64,000 nt of DNA from Nemophila menziesii (Eukaryota > Streptophyta > Magnoliopsida > Boraginales > Hydrophyllaceae). Shown one piece after another: positions 1-11,104 of this stretch. Below the pieces are notes generated by a model. It was not told the DNA's origin. It saw only the letters and a program-made list of their open reading frames with translations, and searched no databases. Numbering within the stretch: the first letter of the stretch is position 1; each line of letters begins with the position of its first letter. The stretch is from assembly GCA_029959085.1 (NCBI GenBank), contig JARWIR010000171.1, forward strand, positions 124,001-188,000, in the 5' to 3' direction. Both the position numbers and the translations under genes were made by a program.

Positions 1-906
1 TTCAGCGAGCATCTCATTCAGTATGTTAATGGATATGTTACACGAAAGCATATGTGGCAACTGATTACTTGTGGATCGATGGTAGATGAAGATGTAAGTA
101 TTGGTATAAACATTCGTTTATTTTCTCTTTCGTATTTGTTTTGTTCGTGAACCTTATATATATAAATATCTTGTATAGGTAATTAATGCTCAGGCTTTTG
201 CACTAAACCAAGAACAATTATCCCTAGGAGATGGAAAATATTATTTACAAACTGGTGTGTGGGTAAGTGTAGTTTGTATTTATTTTTAACTCATTATAGA
301 ATTGATGGAATTGAAATTTATAATTAGAGTTGTTTTTCCAGCAAATGGCACAAAGGGAAGATGACGCGACCGTATTTCAAAAAGCGTATTGGAGGAACAA
401 TAGACTAGAGATGAATCCTCAAAATTTACAGGAGGTTGTTTTATTATATATGTATGTTAAATTAAATGGAGTTTTACATTAAAGTTTTTGTTGTAGGTGT
501 ATGTCCCATATAACATACGTGATCATTGGGGATTAGTGGTAATTGATTTTCCATTGAGGGTTATACATCGATGTGATACGTTGAGGAAATACATAAAACC
601 AGGAGTGTTCCAAGGAGAGTTAAATAAAATGGTAAATAGTCTAACTCATGTAGTGCTAGCTTTTTGTTCAATACATTGCGTGACTTAACAATTACATAAT
701 TGAATGTGCAGCGTTCAATGTTACAGAAAGAAATGCGGAGGGTATTGGGTCCATCATACACTGGAGATATAACTACCTTTAGACATTCCCGCCCTGATGG
801 TATTCCGGAGCAAGAACCCTCAGGCAATGATTGCGCAATATATGTTTGCAAGATGATGAGGGAAAGGTGTTTTAAATACCCTGCTTGGAGAAGTGGTCAG
901 GAGTCG
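1..906 (+). pseudogene. Ulp1/C48-type cysteine protease, 3' exons, split by an LTR element
   Basis: This is the C-terminal catalytic part of an Ulp1-like (peptidase C48, SUMO-protease fold) gene of the kind carried by plant transposons. Five exons read in one phase: 1-93, 179-262, 342-434, 497-631 and 712-906, each separated by a GT-AG intron of 60-90 bp. Exons 1 and 2 give GSMVDEDVINAQAFAL. Exon 4 carries the catalytic His in RDHWGLVVIDF and an Asp in HRCDTLRKY. Exon 5 carries the catalytic Cys in SGNDCAIYVCKMM. The triad is therefore present. The apparent stop at 907-909 is the first three bases of an LTR, and the true C-terminus resumes at 10342. The 5' end lies outside the window. Substrate and host role are unknown; similar proteases occur as cargo in MULE and CACTA transposons. 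Confidence 0.85.
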
Positions 907-2413
907 TGATGTCTCCTCATTTGTGATAATATAATATACTTCAGAGACATCATTTTAGGCTTATTTATTAGTTTATAGGTTGATTCTAGCTTAATTTAGT
1001 GCACTTTCCTATTTTGGGTCTTGATTTAGTAAACATAATATTTTTAGAGCATATTGGGTTTAATTGTTTATTTAGTGTGAAGCTTTAAAGATAATTATGG
1101 AGATTAATTAGAGTCCAAGTCAAAGACTACAACTTATGGAAAGAGATTTGCATGGAAATTGGAGATAAGGAAACAAAGGCTAAAAAGATGGAAAAGGAAA
1201 AGCTGCCTAAATCTGGGATTCTGCATACACGTCCAAAAATATGCGTTTTTACCTAAGAAATAGGCCGAATTTGGTAATTTCCTTCTAAAGGGTCAAGATA
1301 ATTCTGTTGCGATTCTTTTGGTATCTTATGGAGCAAAATCCGACCAATAACGAAGAAGATACACTCAAAACAACGCAGCAGTGTTTTCCTTACGAATTTG
1401 AGTTGGGCCAGGAGTCCATTACTTGAAGTTATCTCCACCAAACGAATTAGGTCAACCTCTACCCTATAAATACAACCTCTTAACACTCTTAAATCATCCT
1501 TGGCCAGACCTTAAGGCCAAGAGGAAGCTACAACACGAGAGAAGAAGTCTGGAAGGAGCGGTGCAACAACTATGTCTCCTTCAACCTCTTATTTTGTAAC
1601 TCTTTTCTCTTCTCTTCTTTGTATGAATTAATTCTTATTAGTTTGAGTTTTAGCATATATGTATGAACCCTAGTTTTGATTGACATCTATCTAATTTGGG
1701 AACTTAATGTTTTAAATTGAATTATAGTTTTTATTCTCTGTTTATGTGTTTGGATTTATATTATGTGTTCTTGTGGAACCGCGGCCATATAGAATTACCA
1801 TCTAGTAATTAGGTCACCATTGACAACGGTGTTCAATTGCATGTTTAGCACATAACGTCTAGTATTAGGTCTGACCTGACAACCCAACCTAGCTAGATAA
1901 TCACTATGGTTGAGTCTTGTGACTCTTTACCAATTACAGGAAAAGTTTGCTTAGGAAGCCTTATTGACACAGGTAAATCCTATTTAAAACTACCGATAGC
2001 ATATTGGGACCGATTAGGGAAATACTACATAATTTACCCTTACATGTTTAGAACGGAAAAACTAGTGGGGATTGCATGCTAATAACTCAAACTAGACTTT
2101 CATACTATCTTCTTCTCTTTTCTTTTATTTGTTTCCTGTCTTTTACTTTAGTAGTTTAGTTTATTTATTTATATAAAAACCAAATAAATATCTATCTTTC
2201 TCTTCTTTCTCTTTGCGTATTATCTTTCTATCTTTTATATCTGCATTTGATAATTTGCATAAGTTCTCTCTAACTTTCGTCAGTCCCTGAGGAACGAATC
2301 TTCTTATCATTAAAACTTGCATACGTCCTGTAATACTTGCAGTACAGTGTTAGTTTAGGGTGTGTATTTTCACTTATTTATATCATTATTTTATCACACC
2401 TTAGGCCACACCA
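907..2413 (+). repeat. 5' LTR of the pol-less Athila-like element
   Basis: Starts TGATGTCTCC and ends CCACACCA, directly followed by AG and the primer-binding site. It is the same sequence as 7274-7573 plus 9130-10336. A TATAAA lies at 1465-1470. The short ORFs in this stretch are not genes. Confidence 0.92.
1465..1470 (+). promoter_or_regulatory. TATA box of the LTR promoter
   Basis: TATAAA within CCCTATAAATAC, about 560 bp into the LTR. The same box is conserved at 9388-9393, 38319-38324 and 55624-55629 in the related LTRs, which fits a Pol II promoter at the U3/R border. The transcription start is inferred only. Confidence 0.6.
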
Positions 2414-2419
2414 AGTTTT

Positions 2420-2437
2420 TGGCGCCGCTGCCGGGGA
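2420..2437 (+). other. Primer-binding site, tRNA-Asp type
   Basis: TGGCGCCGCTGCCGGGGA lies just inside the 5' LTR. It matches the PBS type used by Athila-lineage elements, thought to pair with the 3' end of tRNA-Asp. An identical copy is at 39258-39275. Confidence 0.8.
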
Positions 2438-2597
2438 CTACATCGTTAGTCCTTGTGCAATTATCTTGTGCTTTTATTTTTGTTAGTTCTATTTTACGCT
2501 TTTCTTTTTAGTTTTTGTCTTTACAGATTTTTTAGGCGAGAGCAGATTATATAGGAGATAAAGGTTTCGTGTTATTAGATCCTGAAGAAGCTAATAC

Positions 2598-3731
2598 ATG
2601 ATGGAATCTCTAAAGCTCAAGGAGTTAAGCCGACAACTTGAGGAATTACGAGAACAATCGCAACAACTAGCTCAGAGGAATCTAGTACATACCTCACCTT
2701 CATGTCCTAGTTGTGGAGCAAGAGATCACTCGTGGGGACATTGCATGAACAATCCAGCCTCAATTTCCTTCATGCCTTATCAAAGAGACCATTATTATGA
2801 TGGTTATTATAAATCTCAAGGAAATTACGCTGACTATCAACCCCCACAGAGCTACAATTGGGTCGGAGATCAACAGACGTATCATCATCATGATGATTAT
2901 TATCAACCACGACCACAATCTTACTATCCTCCACAACCTATCTATCAAGAATCGCCGATTTATAATGAAGCTTATCAAGAACCACTTTCTTATTCAATGC
3001 AGCAACCCATACAGGAGCAACCTTCGAGTTTGAATTCAAGTTTGGCTCGACTGATGCAAACAATTGAAAATATAGAGAGTCACCAGCAAGAATCCCAAGA
3101 CTCACAAAGTGCGCTTATGGAGAGGGTGCAGGCAGTGTCACGAATGGTGGAGAAAACTAAAATCCTTGCAGAAAGGCAACTCCGAAGTGATACTACTGCT
3201 TTAGAAAACAAAGTCTGTCATGCAGTTGAATTAGGAAGTGGAAAACAACTACCTCCACCAAGACCAGAACCAGAACCAGTCCCTATTCCAGAAACGGGGG
3301 GAGAAGAAACAACAGAGGAGGTAGTTGAACAAGAACGTGTCCAAGAGAAGACACCAGAAAAGAAAGAGAGCCCAGTGGTAACCAACACACGTACTCCTCC
3401 ACCATTCCCTTCACATGTCAGAAAGGACAATGACCTGGAATTCAAGAAGTTCGTTGACATGATGAACAAATTAAAGAACAGCAGCCCGTTTGTAGAAGCT
3501 CTCACAAGAATGTCAAAATACGGTCAATTCATGAAGGACATTCTTTCTAACAAACGAAGATTCGAAGTTAAAGAGATGAATGGATTGCTAGAGGAGTGTA
3601 GTGCTACAAATGAAATCAAGTTACCACCTATTCCCACGAAATCTTGGATGGCACCATCCATGACTATAAAGAATCGAGCTGAAAAGTTCGTGGGAATTAA
3701 AGGCAAAGGGTGGAAATTCCGTCATCTTTAA
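2598..3731 (+). CDS. Truncated Gag polyprotein (C-terminal half) of the pol-less element
   Basis: An open frame of 377 codons homologous to the Gag of the element at 39375-41387. It begins close to the conserved DPEEA motif and lacks the N-terminal capsid-like region. It keeps the linker LKLKELSRQLEEL, a Cys/His cluster CPSCGARDHSWGHC, a long Gln/Tyr/Pro-rich stretch (residues about 60-140), a Glu/Pro-rich spacer and the segment NDLEFKKFVDMMNKL that precedes the protease. It ends just where the protease would begin, joined to a short unrelated tail (GIKGKGWKFRHL) at the deletion point. The absence of stops over 377 codons in a non-autonomous element may reflect selection or youth. RNA binding is inferred from the family. 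Confidence 0.7.
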   Translation: MMESLKLKELSRQLEELREQSQQLAQRNLVHTSPSCPSCGARDHSWGHCMNNPASISFMPYQRDHYYDGYYKSQGNYADYQPPQSYNWVGDQQTYHHHDDYYQPRPQSYYPPQPIYQESPIYNEAYQEPLSYSMQQPIQEQPSSLNSSLARLMQTIENIESHQQESQDSQSALMERVQAVSRMVEKTKILAERQLRSDTTALENKVCHAVELGSGKQLPPPRPEPEPVPIPETGGEETTEEVVEQERVQEKTPEKKESPVVTNTRTPPPFPSHVRKDNDLEFKKFVDMMNKLKNSSPFVEALTRMSKYGQFMKDILSNKRRFEVKEMNGLLEECSATNEIKLPPIPTKSWMAPSMTIKNRAEKFVGIKGKGWKFRHL

Positions 3732-3940
3732 TCGAGGTAACACGTCTAACTTTGAAAGACGTTAAACAAAAGTGCTGTACGGGAGACAACCCGTAATTTC
3801 TTTTATGTTTTTGCGTTTTTAGTTTTTAATTTATGTTTAGAATAGTTAATTTTAGTTGATATTGCATATTTGAGGAAGGTATTAGTGTTTTTGGTGTGTA
3901 GGAATTGGAGAAGTAGAGTTAGGGAACGCGAGGAAAATTT

Positions 3941-4345
3941 TTGGAGCAAAGGAATGACCTGCGCGGACTACCCCACGGACTACCCCATGGTCCTCAGGGA
4001 TGGTCCGCGTGGCCAAAACCCGTACCACGGGTTGCTACCGCGGGTCTGATCCAGAAACCAGAAAAATTGCTGCGGACTACCCTCCGGTACACCGCACCAT
4101 GGTCCGCACCTCAGGAACGCGTGCCACGGGGTAGGTGCCACGGGTATTTTGACGGAGATAGCTACAGATGCCGCGGGGTACCCTCCGGTACACCGGACCC
4201 TAGTCCGCAGGCCAAAAACCCGTGCCACGGGGTCCTACCACGGGTCTAGACCAGAGAGCAAAAATTTTCGAGCATCAGATGTCACGAACTACCCTGCGGT
4301 GCACCCCATGGTCCGCAGGGGTAGTCCGCAGCGCCGCCAGAGGAG
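3941..4345 (+). repeat. GC-rich imperfect tandem repeat with palindromes
   Basis: About four units of roughly 105 bp carry motifs such as GCGGACTACC, CCATGGTCCGC, CCCGTACCACGGG and GCTACCGCGGG. The block is far more GC-rich than its surroundings and lies between the gag end and the env-position ORF. A diverged block of the same design is at 46375-46710. The ORFs across it are products of the GC content, not genes. Confidence 0.8.
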
Positions 4346-4771
4346 AGAGAAAGTTACGGGATTTGATTACAAAGGAGGTATTAAGCTTTTAGTTCCGAAT
4401 TTAATAAACCCAAACCCTCTTTTCTTCTCCACAACTCTCCTAACTCCATTGAAGCTCATCAAAACCTTCACCAATCACCAAAACACTAACCAATCATCAA
4501 GAAAAACACATCAAATCTTCTCTCCATATCATTACAAGAGAGAATCAAGCTACCAATCATCACCAAATTCATTCAATTGAAGAATCAAAGAGCCAAATTT
4601 CAAAAATTCATCACACAATTTCTAAAATCCAAGCCTACCCATTACAAATCATCCTCACCCACATAGAGATTCATCACCAATTCACCCATCCTAGGCCAAA
4701 TCAAGCTTGTTCATCCATTAATTCAAGAGTTTAAATTTCAAGGGTTGCTAAAGCTTTGAGTTGGGGGTTAA

Positions 4772-5823
4772 TTGAAGATGACTAATAGAACAACAATCTT
4801 AGCTAACAAGAGGGAGGTGAAGAGTAACAAGGGATTGGATTTAAACAAGAAGAAATCAATTGACAAAGGTGCTAGTTCTAAATCAAAGGGTAAAGAGAAA
4901 GTAGAGAAGAGTGGAATACCTTTGTTTGATCAAAAAAGGCTTTATTATTATGCAAAGGAGAAAACTCAACCTCAACAAGATCTTATACCTATAGAGAAAG
5001 TGGATACTTCAAGAGCTCTGAAGAATTCTGCGGAGAAACAATTAAAAAAAACTACCTTTTCCCTATGAGAAAGTATTCAAGGAAGAAGTTGGAGATGGAG
5101 AATGCAAGAGATTCTTAGAGCTTGGTGAGAAATTGGGTTGGTCTACGTTCATGGTAAACCGTTCTAATTATGTCATGAGTTAGTATTGGAATTCTATTTA
5201 GGCCTCTTTAGCCGAGATAGTAAAGGATGTGTTCCGATTAGAGGAAAGTTAGTTCCTTTCACAGTTGATGAGATTAGGAACCACTTCAAGTTTAAGAAAT
5301 TGAAAGGTTTTTGCAAAATTGAAGAAGCAGTTGCTAAACGAAAAATCTGTAATGAGGAATCACTTTTTGAGCATGTTTTAGATAAAGAGAAAGTGCAATC
5401 ACATAAAGAAGAATTGAAGGCACCTTGGCCTTACATATATCTTCAAGCAGATGCAAGAATTTGGCACAATTTCCTTGTCCCTAACATCTTTGGAAACACA
5501 CGAATTTTGGATGTGACTATGAAGAACGCGCTACTATTGGATTGTATTTTGTGAGGAGAAGAAGAAGATGTGGCACAGTTGATCTATGAGGAGGTGATAC
5601 GAATTTTCGATCTCTCCCATGGCGTTATATAATGCAATATCCTATTATGATCACGTGTCCTGAACAAAAAGCGAATAAGAAGTTGGGTGAAGAAGATACA
5701 TTAGAGTTAATCCGAGTATCGTCTAGGCGAGGTAAAAGCCTCGAAGAGTATGTTTTCTTTCTTCCCTACCATTTCTTTATGTGCAATATGTCTGCTAATT
5801 TTAAATTTTATTTATTTTGTTGA
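4772..5823 (+). pseudogene. Env-position ORF with putative plant transposon protein domain, broken
   Basis: The start MKMTNRTTILANKRE resembles the starts at 47076 (MTNRSDAM) and 57600 (MTNRTDSI). A Lys-rich basic N-terminus (residues about 10-60) is followed by a domain starting EFYLGLFSRDSKG that continues GKLVPFTVDEIRNHF and later ADARIWHNFLVPN. This resembles the 'putative plant transposon protein' family found 3' of pol in Athila-type elements. At least one frameshift near 5060, a stop just before 5186 and an in-frame TGA at 5552-5554 break it. No signal peptide or fusion-type membrane segment is visible, so calling it an envelope would be unjustified. Function unknown. Confidence 0.65.
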
Positions 5824-7273
5824 GTCTTTTTCGAGTCGTGGGGACACGGCTCATTTTTGAGTTGGGGTGGGGATTCGTTGTCCTCATCTTCCTTTTTGTT
5901 TTTCATAAAATTTAAAATTTTTTGGGTTGAATTAGGCATAGAATATATTTGAATGTACCAATTGAGCATGATTTAATTAAGTTAATGATAGTAAGTAGTA
6001 TGTTTTTGAAAGATGCAACAAAATTGTTTAGATGCATGTATGAAAACAGGAAATAAAGGATAGAAAAGTTAATGAGCAATGCTAAGAAGTATGTTGAAAC
6101 TTAGGAATAGTTATTTGGTGTGTAGAACGTGAGGTTTAAAATTAGTTGAAAACCCACTTGTCTATGAACTAGTAGTGAAAAAGTAACAAAATCCGGTAGT
6201 TAGAAAAATGACTAAGGCAGTTCTTTCATGATTAAAACACTTGAAGCCTTTTATACTTTCTCACCCTTTTATTTGATTATTGTTATTTATCCGTCTTAGC
6301 CCCTCTGAGCCTTTCTAAAGCCTTTCATTTGAAACACATTATAGTCCATACCCTAGTTTTAGGACTTATCTATATGACCCGCACTCGAATCGCAAAACCT
6401 GAGACAACTCGTTTTAGAGCTTGAGTTTGGGGTGGTGGGTTTCATTATTAGGGAACATTGGAATTTGGATTTGTAATTGTGATTTTATTGATGATGAAAT
6501 TATTATTATTGTAACCCTTTGTCGGGGTAATAGTGAATGGAAAAGAAGCTACGAGCTAATTTTGCCAACAAGGGCATTAAAAAGAAAGAATATATATATG
6601 GAAAAAAATAGTGTGATATCTCGAACATCAAAAAGAGAGTCATAACTATACAAAAAAGAAAAAAGTGATATGAAAAGAATATATATTCGGACCGGCAAAA
6701 TGGATTTTATATCATCAAAGGTTTTAATTGGGATTATTGGGGATGCACATTAAAAAGCATCAATAAATTGGGTTGAGTGAGAACATCTTCGAGTGAAAAC
6801 TCAAGCTCTAGGGCGATTCGTTGATGGCTAGTGAGGAGAGAGCCAAAAGCTCACTTTTCATTATCCAAATATACCACACCCATCCTTAAGCCAAGTTATA
6901 ATCAAAGACCTTAGGATTTCTAACTGCTAGATGGAGGAACAATTGAGCTATTAGGTAGTAGGTAAGTGGACCATTGGATGCTGTATTTGGGACCTATGAA
7001 CAACCTATAGCCATTAACCTGAACTAAGTTATCATCCTCTCCTTCTGGCATTACGAAATTAATCTTAACTTGAATTTATGAATTGTTGATTACATGTATA
7101 TTAAGCATAGTTGTGCATTATTTCTTAAGCATTACTACATGAGACTTTTTAGATATTTTTCTCTAGGATCATTCATTGTGTTCTGTTCTTATTCTCCTCC
7201 TACTTCTTCTTGACTACCCTACTGTTCTTTACTTTTATTGTATCGGGACGATACAACTTTGAGTTGGGGGTCT
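5824..7273 (+). other. Non-coding 3' region and polypurine tract of the pol-less element
   Basis: About 1.45 kb with no credible gene, closely similar to 47590-49003 in the related element. It ends with the purine-rich TTGAGTTGGGGGTCT at 7259-7273, next to the 3' LTR, which would prime plus-strand synthesis. Confidence 0.7.
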
Positions 7274-10200
7274 TGATGTCTCCTCATTTGTGATAATATA
7301 ATATACTTCAGAGACATCATTTTAGGCTTATTTATTAGTTTATAGGTTGATTCTAGCTTAATTTAGTGCACTTTCCTATTTTGGGTCTTGATTTAGTAAA
7401 CATAATATTTTTAGAGCATATTGGGTTTAATTGTTTATTTAGTGTGAAGCTTTAAAGATAATTATGGAGATTAATTAGAGTCCAAGTCAAAGACTACAAC
7501 TTATGGAAAGAGATTTGCATGGAAATTGGAGATAAGGAAACAAAGGCTAAAAAGATGGAAAAGGAAAAGCTGCTGGTGGTCCTTTGTGTGTTCTAAAAGT
7601 AAATGCAAAAGATAATCGAACCACAACCGCAAGTGTACGGTTGTCCCAAGTAGTATATCTGATAATACAGATTCGTTCCAAGGACGTAATGGTTGATCAC
7701 AATGTCTAGCAAATAGTGATTGATGCACTTATGAAAATAAAAGATAATAATATGTTTGTTTGGTTTTTGTTATTAAAGCTAATGAATGGAAGGAAAATAT
7801 TAAAATGCAAATAAAAGCTAAGACGCAAGTAAAATGATGTAAAACGCAATATGAGAAGTAGCACTTGAGAACGCAAGGATCCTCCCTATCCCATTTCTTA
7901 ACTTATGTTGTTTAAGGGCTAAATTAGTCAATTACAATGGTCGGGATTCTAATTCCCTTATACCCCCGTCAGGGTGGACTATAAGGCGATCCTAAAGTGT
8001 CACTAGTCCCGTCAGGGTAAATATGATCCACCGTTGGATGATTAAGTGTTATTACCTCATTGGCCCTAGGATTAGCTAAGCTCGTCAGAATCATTAACTT
8101 CTATCCTAGATTGAATAAATGGTTCCGTATTTAAACCCTCCGTCAGGATGATCCAATTGCCACTAATTGGAATAGCCTAAATACTATTACCTGTCCCTGG
8201 TTCATGACGCTAAAAACAGTAAATATTCATAATTTATCGAAAAGAGTAAAAACCCTAATTTAGTTTAATTCAATAAAAACCCAAATTCAACATTCGTTAA
8301 TTAATAAGATTTGGATTCACCCTTTGTTTGTTCTCAAGCACTATGGAAAACTTAGCTCATATTAAAATGAAATACGAAATTAAAAGTAATGGAATTCATA
8401 TTGTTTACAGAATTAAAAAGATAAAAGAACCTAATTTCCGGAATCGGAATGACTACGAACGGAGATATAGACCCTCTCCAGCTCTTGTAGCTTCTTCTCC
8501 TTCCTTCAGTTGCTTCTCTCTGGTGTTTTTAATCTTGCAGAATGTGAATTGTCTTTAAAATAGAAGTCAAGGGATGGTTTTATAGGTGGAAATTCGGATT
8601 AGGGCTTGGACCTAAGAATAAAACATTAATTAAATGTCCAAGCCCAAAATCCCGTAACTGCTGACACACCTTCACTAAAACGGATTTTCCCGATGCGTTA
8701 CAACTCCGATTGACCTTATTCCAGTTGCTAAAGTTCCGTAACTCGATAAGGAATGATTTCTCTTCAAAGGTAAACAGCTAAATCATCGCTTAAGCACCTC
8801 GAAATCAGAAATCTATGGCCTGTAAAATGGATTTTCAGCTCTAAGAATAATATCTTCGGGATTTATCTTCAAGTCTTGACTTTATCTTTGTGATCTTTGA
8901 CTTTCTCCTCGGATTCCTCTTCTAGCTAACATCTAAAACCTGTAAAATCTTCACTAAAAATACCAATATTACGCGCAAAAGCTTAATAAATAAAAAATGC
9001 TAGAAATAAAAGAGGAAAATCATATTATTGCATATTTAGTCCAAAAGTCTATCGAAATGATTAAATAAACACCAAAAATGATGTCTCCTAAGGGTCGAAA
9101 ATAAGAAAAATTAAGGAGACATCAGCTGCCTAAATCTGGGATTCTGCATACACGTCCAAAGATATGCGTTTTTACCTAAGAAATAGGCCGAATTTGGTAT
9201 TTTCCTTCTAAAGGGTCAAGATAATTCAGTTGCGATTCTTTTGGTATCTTATGGAGCAAAATCCGACCAATAACGAAGAAGATACACTCAAAACAACGCA
9301 GCAGTGTTTTCCTTACGAATTTGAGTTGGGCCAGGAGTCCATTACTTGAAGTTATCTCCACCAAACGAATTAGGTCAACCTCTACCCTATAAATACAGCC
9401 TCTTAACACTCTTAAATCATCCTTGGCCAGACCTTAAGGCCAAGAGGAAGCTACAACACGAGAGAAGAAGTCTGGAAGGAGCGGTGCAACAACTATGTCT
9501 CCTTCAACCTCTTATTTTGTAACTCTTTTCTCTTCTCTTCTTTGTATGAATTAATTCTTATTAGTTTGAGTTTTAGCATATATGTATGAACCCTAGTTTT
9601 GATTGACATCTATCTAATTTGGGAACTTAATGTTTTAAATTGAATTATAGTTTTTATTCTCTGTTTATGTGTTTGGATTTATATTCTGTGTTCTTGTGGA
9701 ACCGCGGCCATATAGAATTACCATCTAGTAATTAGGTCACCATTGACAACGGTGTTCAATTGCATGTTTAGCACATAACGTCTAGTATTAGGTCTGACCT
9801 GACAACCCAACCTAGCTAGATAATCACTATGGTTGAGTCTTGTGACTCTTTACCAATTACAGGAAAAGTTTGCTTAGGAAGCCTTATTGACACAGGTAAA
9901 TCCTATTTAAAACTACCGATAGCATATTGGTTACGATTAGGGAAATACTACATAATTTACCCTTACATGTTTAGAACGGCAAAACTAGTGGGGATGGCAT
10001 GCTAATAACTCAAACTAGACTTTCATACTATCTTCTTCTCTTTTCTTTTATTTGTTTCCTGTCTTTTACTTTAGTAGTTTAGTTTATTTATTTATATAAA
10101 AACCAAATAAATATCTATCTTTCTCTTCTTTCTCTTTGCGTATTATCTTTCTATCTTTTATATCTGCACTTGATAATTTGCATAAGTTCTCTCTAACTTT

Positions 10201-10336
10201 CGTCAGTCCCTGAGGAACGAATCTTCTTATCATTAAAACTTGCATACGTCCTGTAATACTTGCAGTACAGTGTTAGTTTAGGGTGTGTATTTGCACTTAT
10301 TTATATCATTATTTTATCACACCTTAGGCCACACCA
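7274..10336 (+). repeat. 3' LTR, interrupted by an antisense solo LTR
   Basis: LTR sequence 7274-7573 and 9130-10336, matching the 5' LTR at 907-2413. It is interrupted by the family-B solo LTR at 7574-9124 with a GCTGC duplication at 7569-7573 and 9125-9129. The outer end CCACACCA is followed by target copy AGTCG. Confidence 0.92.
7574..9124 (-). mobile_element. Solo LTR of a second family (family B), antisense
   Basis: 1551 bp, reading TGGTGGTCC to GGAGACATCA on the + strand; on its own strand it runs TGATGTCTCC to GGACCACCA. It is flanked by the duplication GCTGC. It has no internal coding region, so it is a solo LTR left by LTR-LTR recombination. The first 10 bases of families A and B are the same, but the rest differs. 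A partial copy lies at 36888-38047. Confidence 0.88.
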
Positions 10337-10341
10337 AGTCG

Positions 10342-10428
10342 TTTACTAAAAGAATGTGGTTGGCTAGTTATTTATTTTGTTACACAACGAACGAAATTAA
10401 CAAGTTGCAGGTGGCGTTATATGATTGA
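10342..10428 (+). pseudogene. C-terminal end of the split Ulp1-like protease
   Basis: After the right target-site copy AGTCG (10337-10341) the reading frame that was cut at 906 continues without a shift for 28 codons to a TGA at 10426-10428. The tail begins FTKRMWLASYLF and ends VALYD. This continuity confirms that the gene was open through the insertion site before the retrotransposon arrived. The piece has no independent function. Confidence 0.8.
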
Positions 10429-11104
10429 GTTAGTTAACGTGAAATGTATTTTAGAGGAGTTAGAAAATGTGTATTAAGGAGATTGGGACTATTGTATAAA
10501 CTTAATTTAGCCTCTCTTGTATGTAGTACTTTTTTGTGGATTGGTTGTTTGGTTTGTGTAATATGGAAGTAGTATTGTGTTTGTAATTTTGAAGAATTAT
10601 TGTCGAACCAAAATTGCGTTTTAGTCCCTGCAATATGTATTATTGCATATGTATTATAGTCCCCGCATTAATGTATAATTTGTTGTAATATGTTTGGCTA
10701 TCCTATTTTCTGAAACAACTAGTACTAACAGTAAAAAATTTGTATCACCTGATAATGGAAATAATATAATTGTTAGTTGTTCAACATATTAGCACCTGAT
10801 TCATCCAACATTTCCATAGTAATAATTTGACATCCAAGTACATTGCAATACAAAACCAAATCTCAAACAGATTTAACAGTAGTAATACGAAAATTCATTA
10901 CAGTTAATATTAGCAATAGGAAAATTCATTACAAGCACCTCCAATGTCACAAAACATCCAAACCAGATTCCAAAATACAACTTAATGTCTCTATTATGAA
11001 ATTACACTAACAAACAATAGTTAATTAGTTCAAAACATTAAAGCTCAGGGTAACCAAAATAACAGTCTAGAACAACACCAACCATTCATAACCTTACCCT
11101 TTAT
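10429..11104. other. Non-coding interval after the protease gene
   Basis: AT-rich, no gene recognised. It lies between the convergent 3' ends of the protease and the ORF at 11105-12271. Confidence 0.5.

Larger units (their letters stand above)
907..10336 (+). mobile_element. Athila-like Ty3/gypsy LTR retrotransposon, pol-less (non-autonomous)
   Basis: A complete LTR element bounded by the 5-bp duplication AGTCG at 902-906 and 10337-10341, with TG...CA termini. Order: 5' LTR 907-2413, PBS 2420-2437, gag ORF 2598-3731, GC-rich repeat block, a 3' ORF in the env position 4772-5823, long non-coding tail, polypurine stretch near 7259-7273, 3' LTR 7274-10336. The N-terminal half of gag and all of protease, RT, RNase H and integrase are missing when compared with the related element at 38048-56581. 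It would need enzymes supplied by another copy. Removing the nested insertion at 7574-9129 leaves two 1507-bp LTRs that differ at about a dozen positions by eye and show no indel, so the insertion looks recent. Confidence 0.92.

Noticed and set aside
1253..1486. Antisense 77-codon ORF in the LTR, repeated at 9176-9409
   Set aside because: It is in both LTR copies because the LTR is duplicated. No domain or coding signal.
2760..3505. Open frames on other strands across the gag ORF
   Set aside because: They overlap the real gag frame, show compositional bias from the Gln/Tyr-rich codons, and have no recognisable domains.
3941..4580. Apparent Pro/Arg-rich proteins across the GC-rich repeat
   Set aside because: All frames are open because of the repeat composition, and there is no conserved frame between the two blocks.
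4772..5823. A retroviral-type envelope protein
   Set aside because: No signal peptide, transmembrane or fusion-like segment visible; the domain resembles a plant transposon protein family instead.
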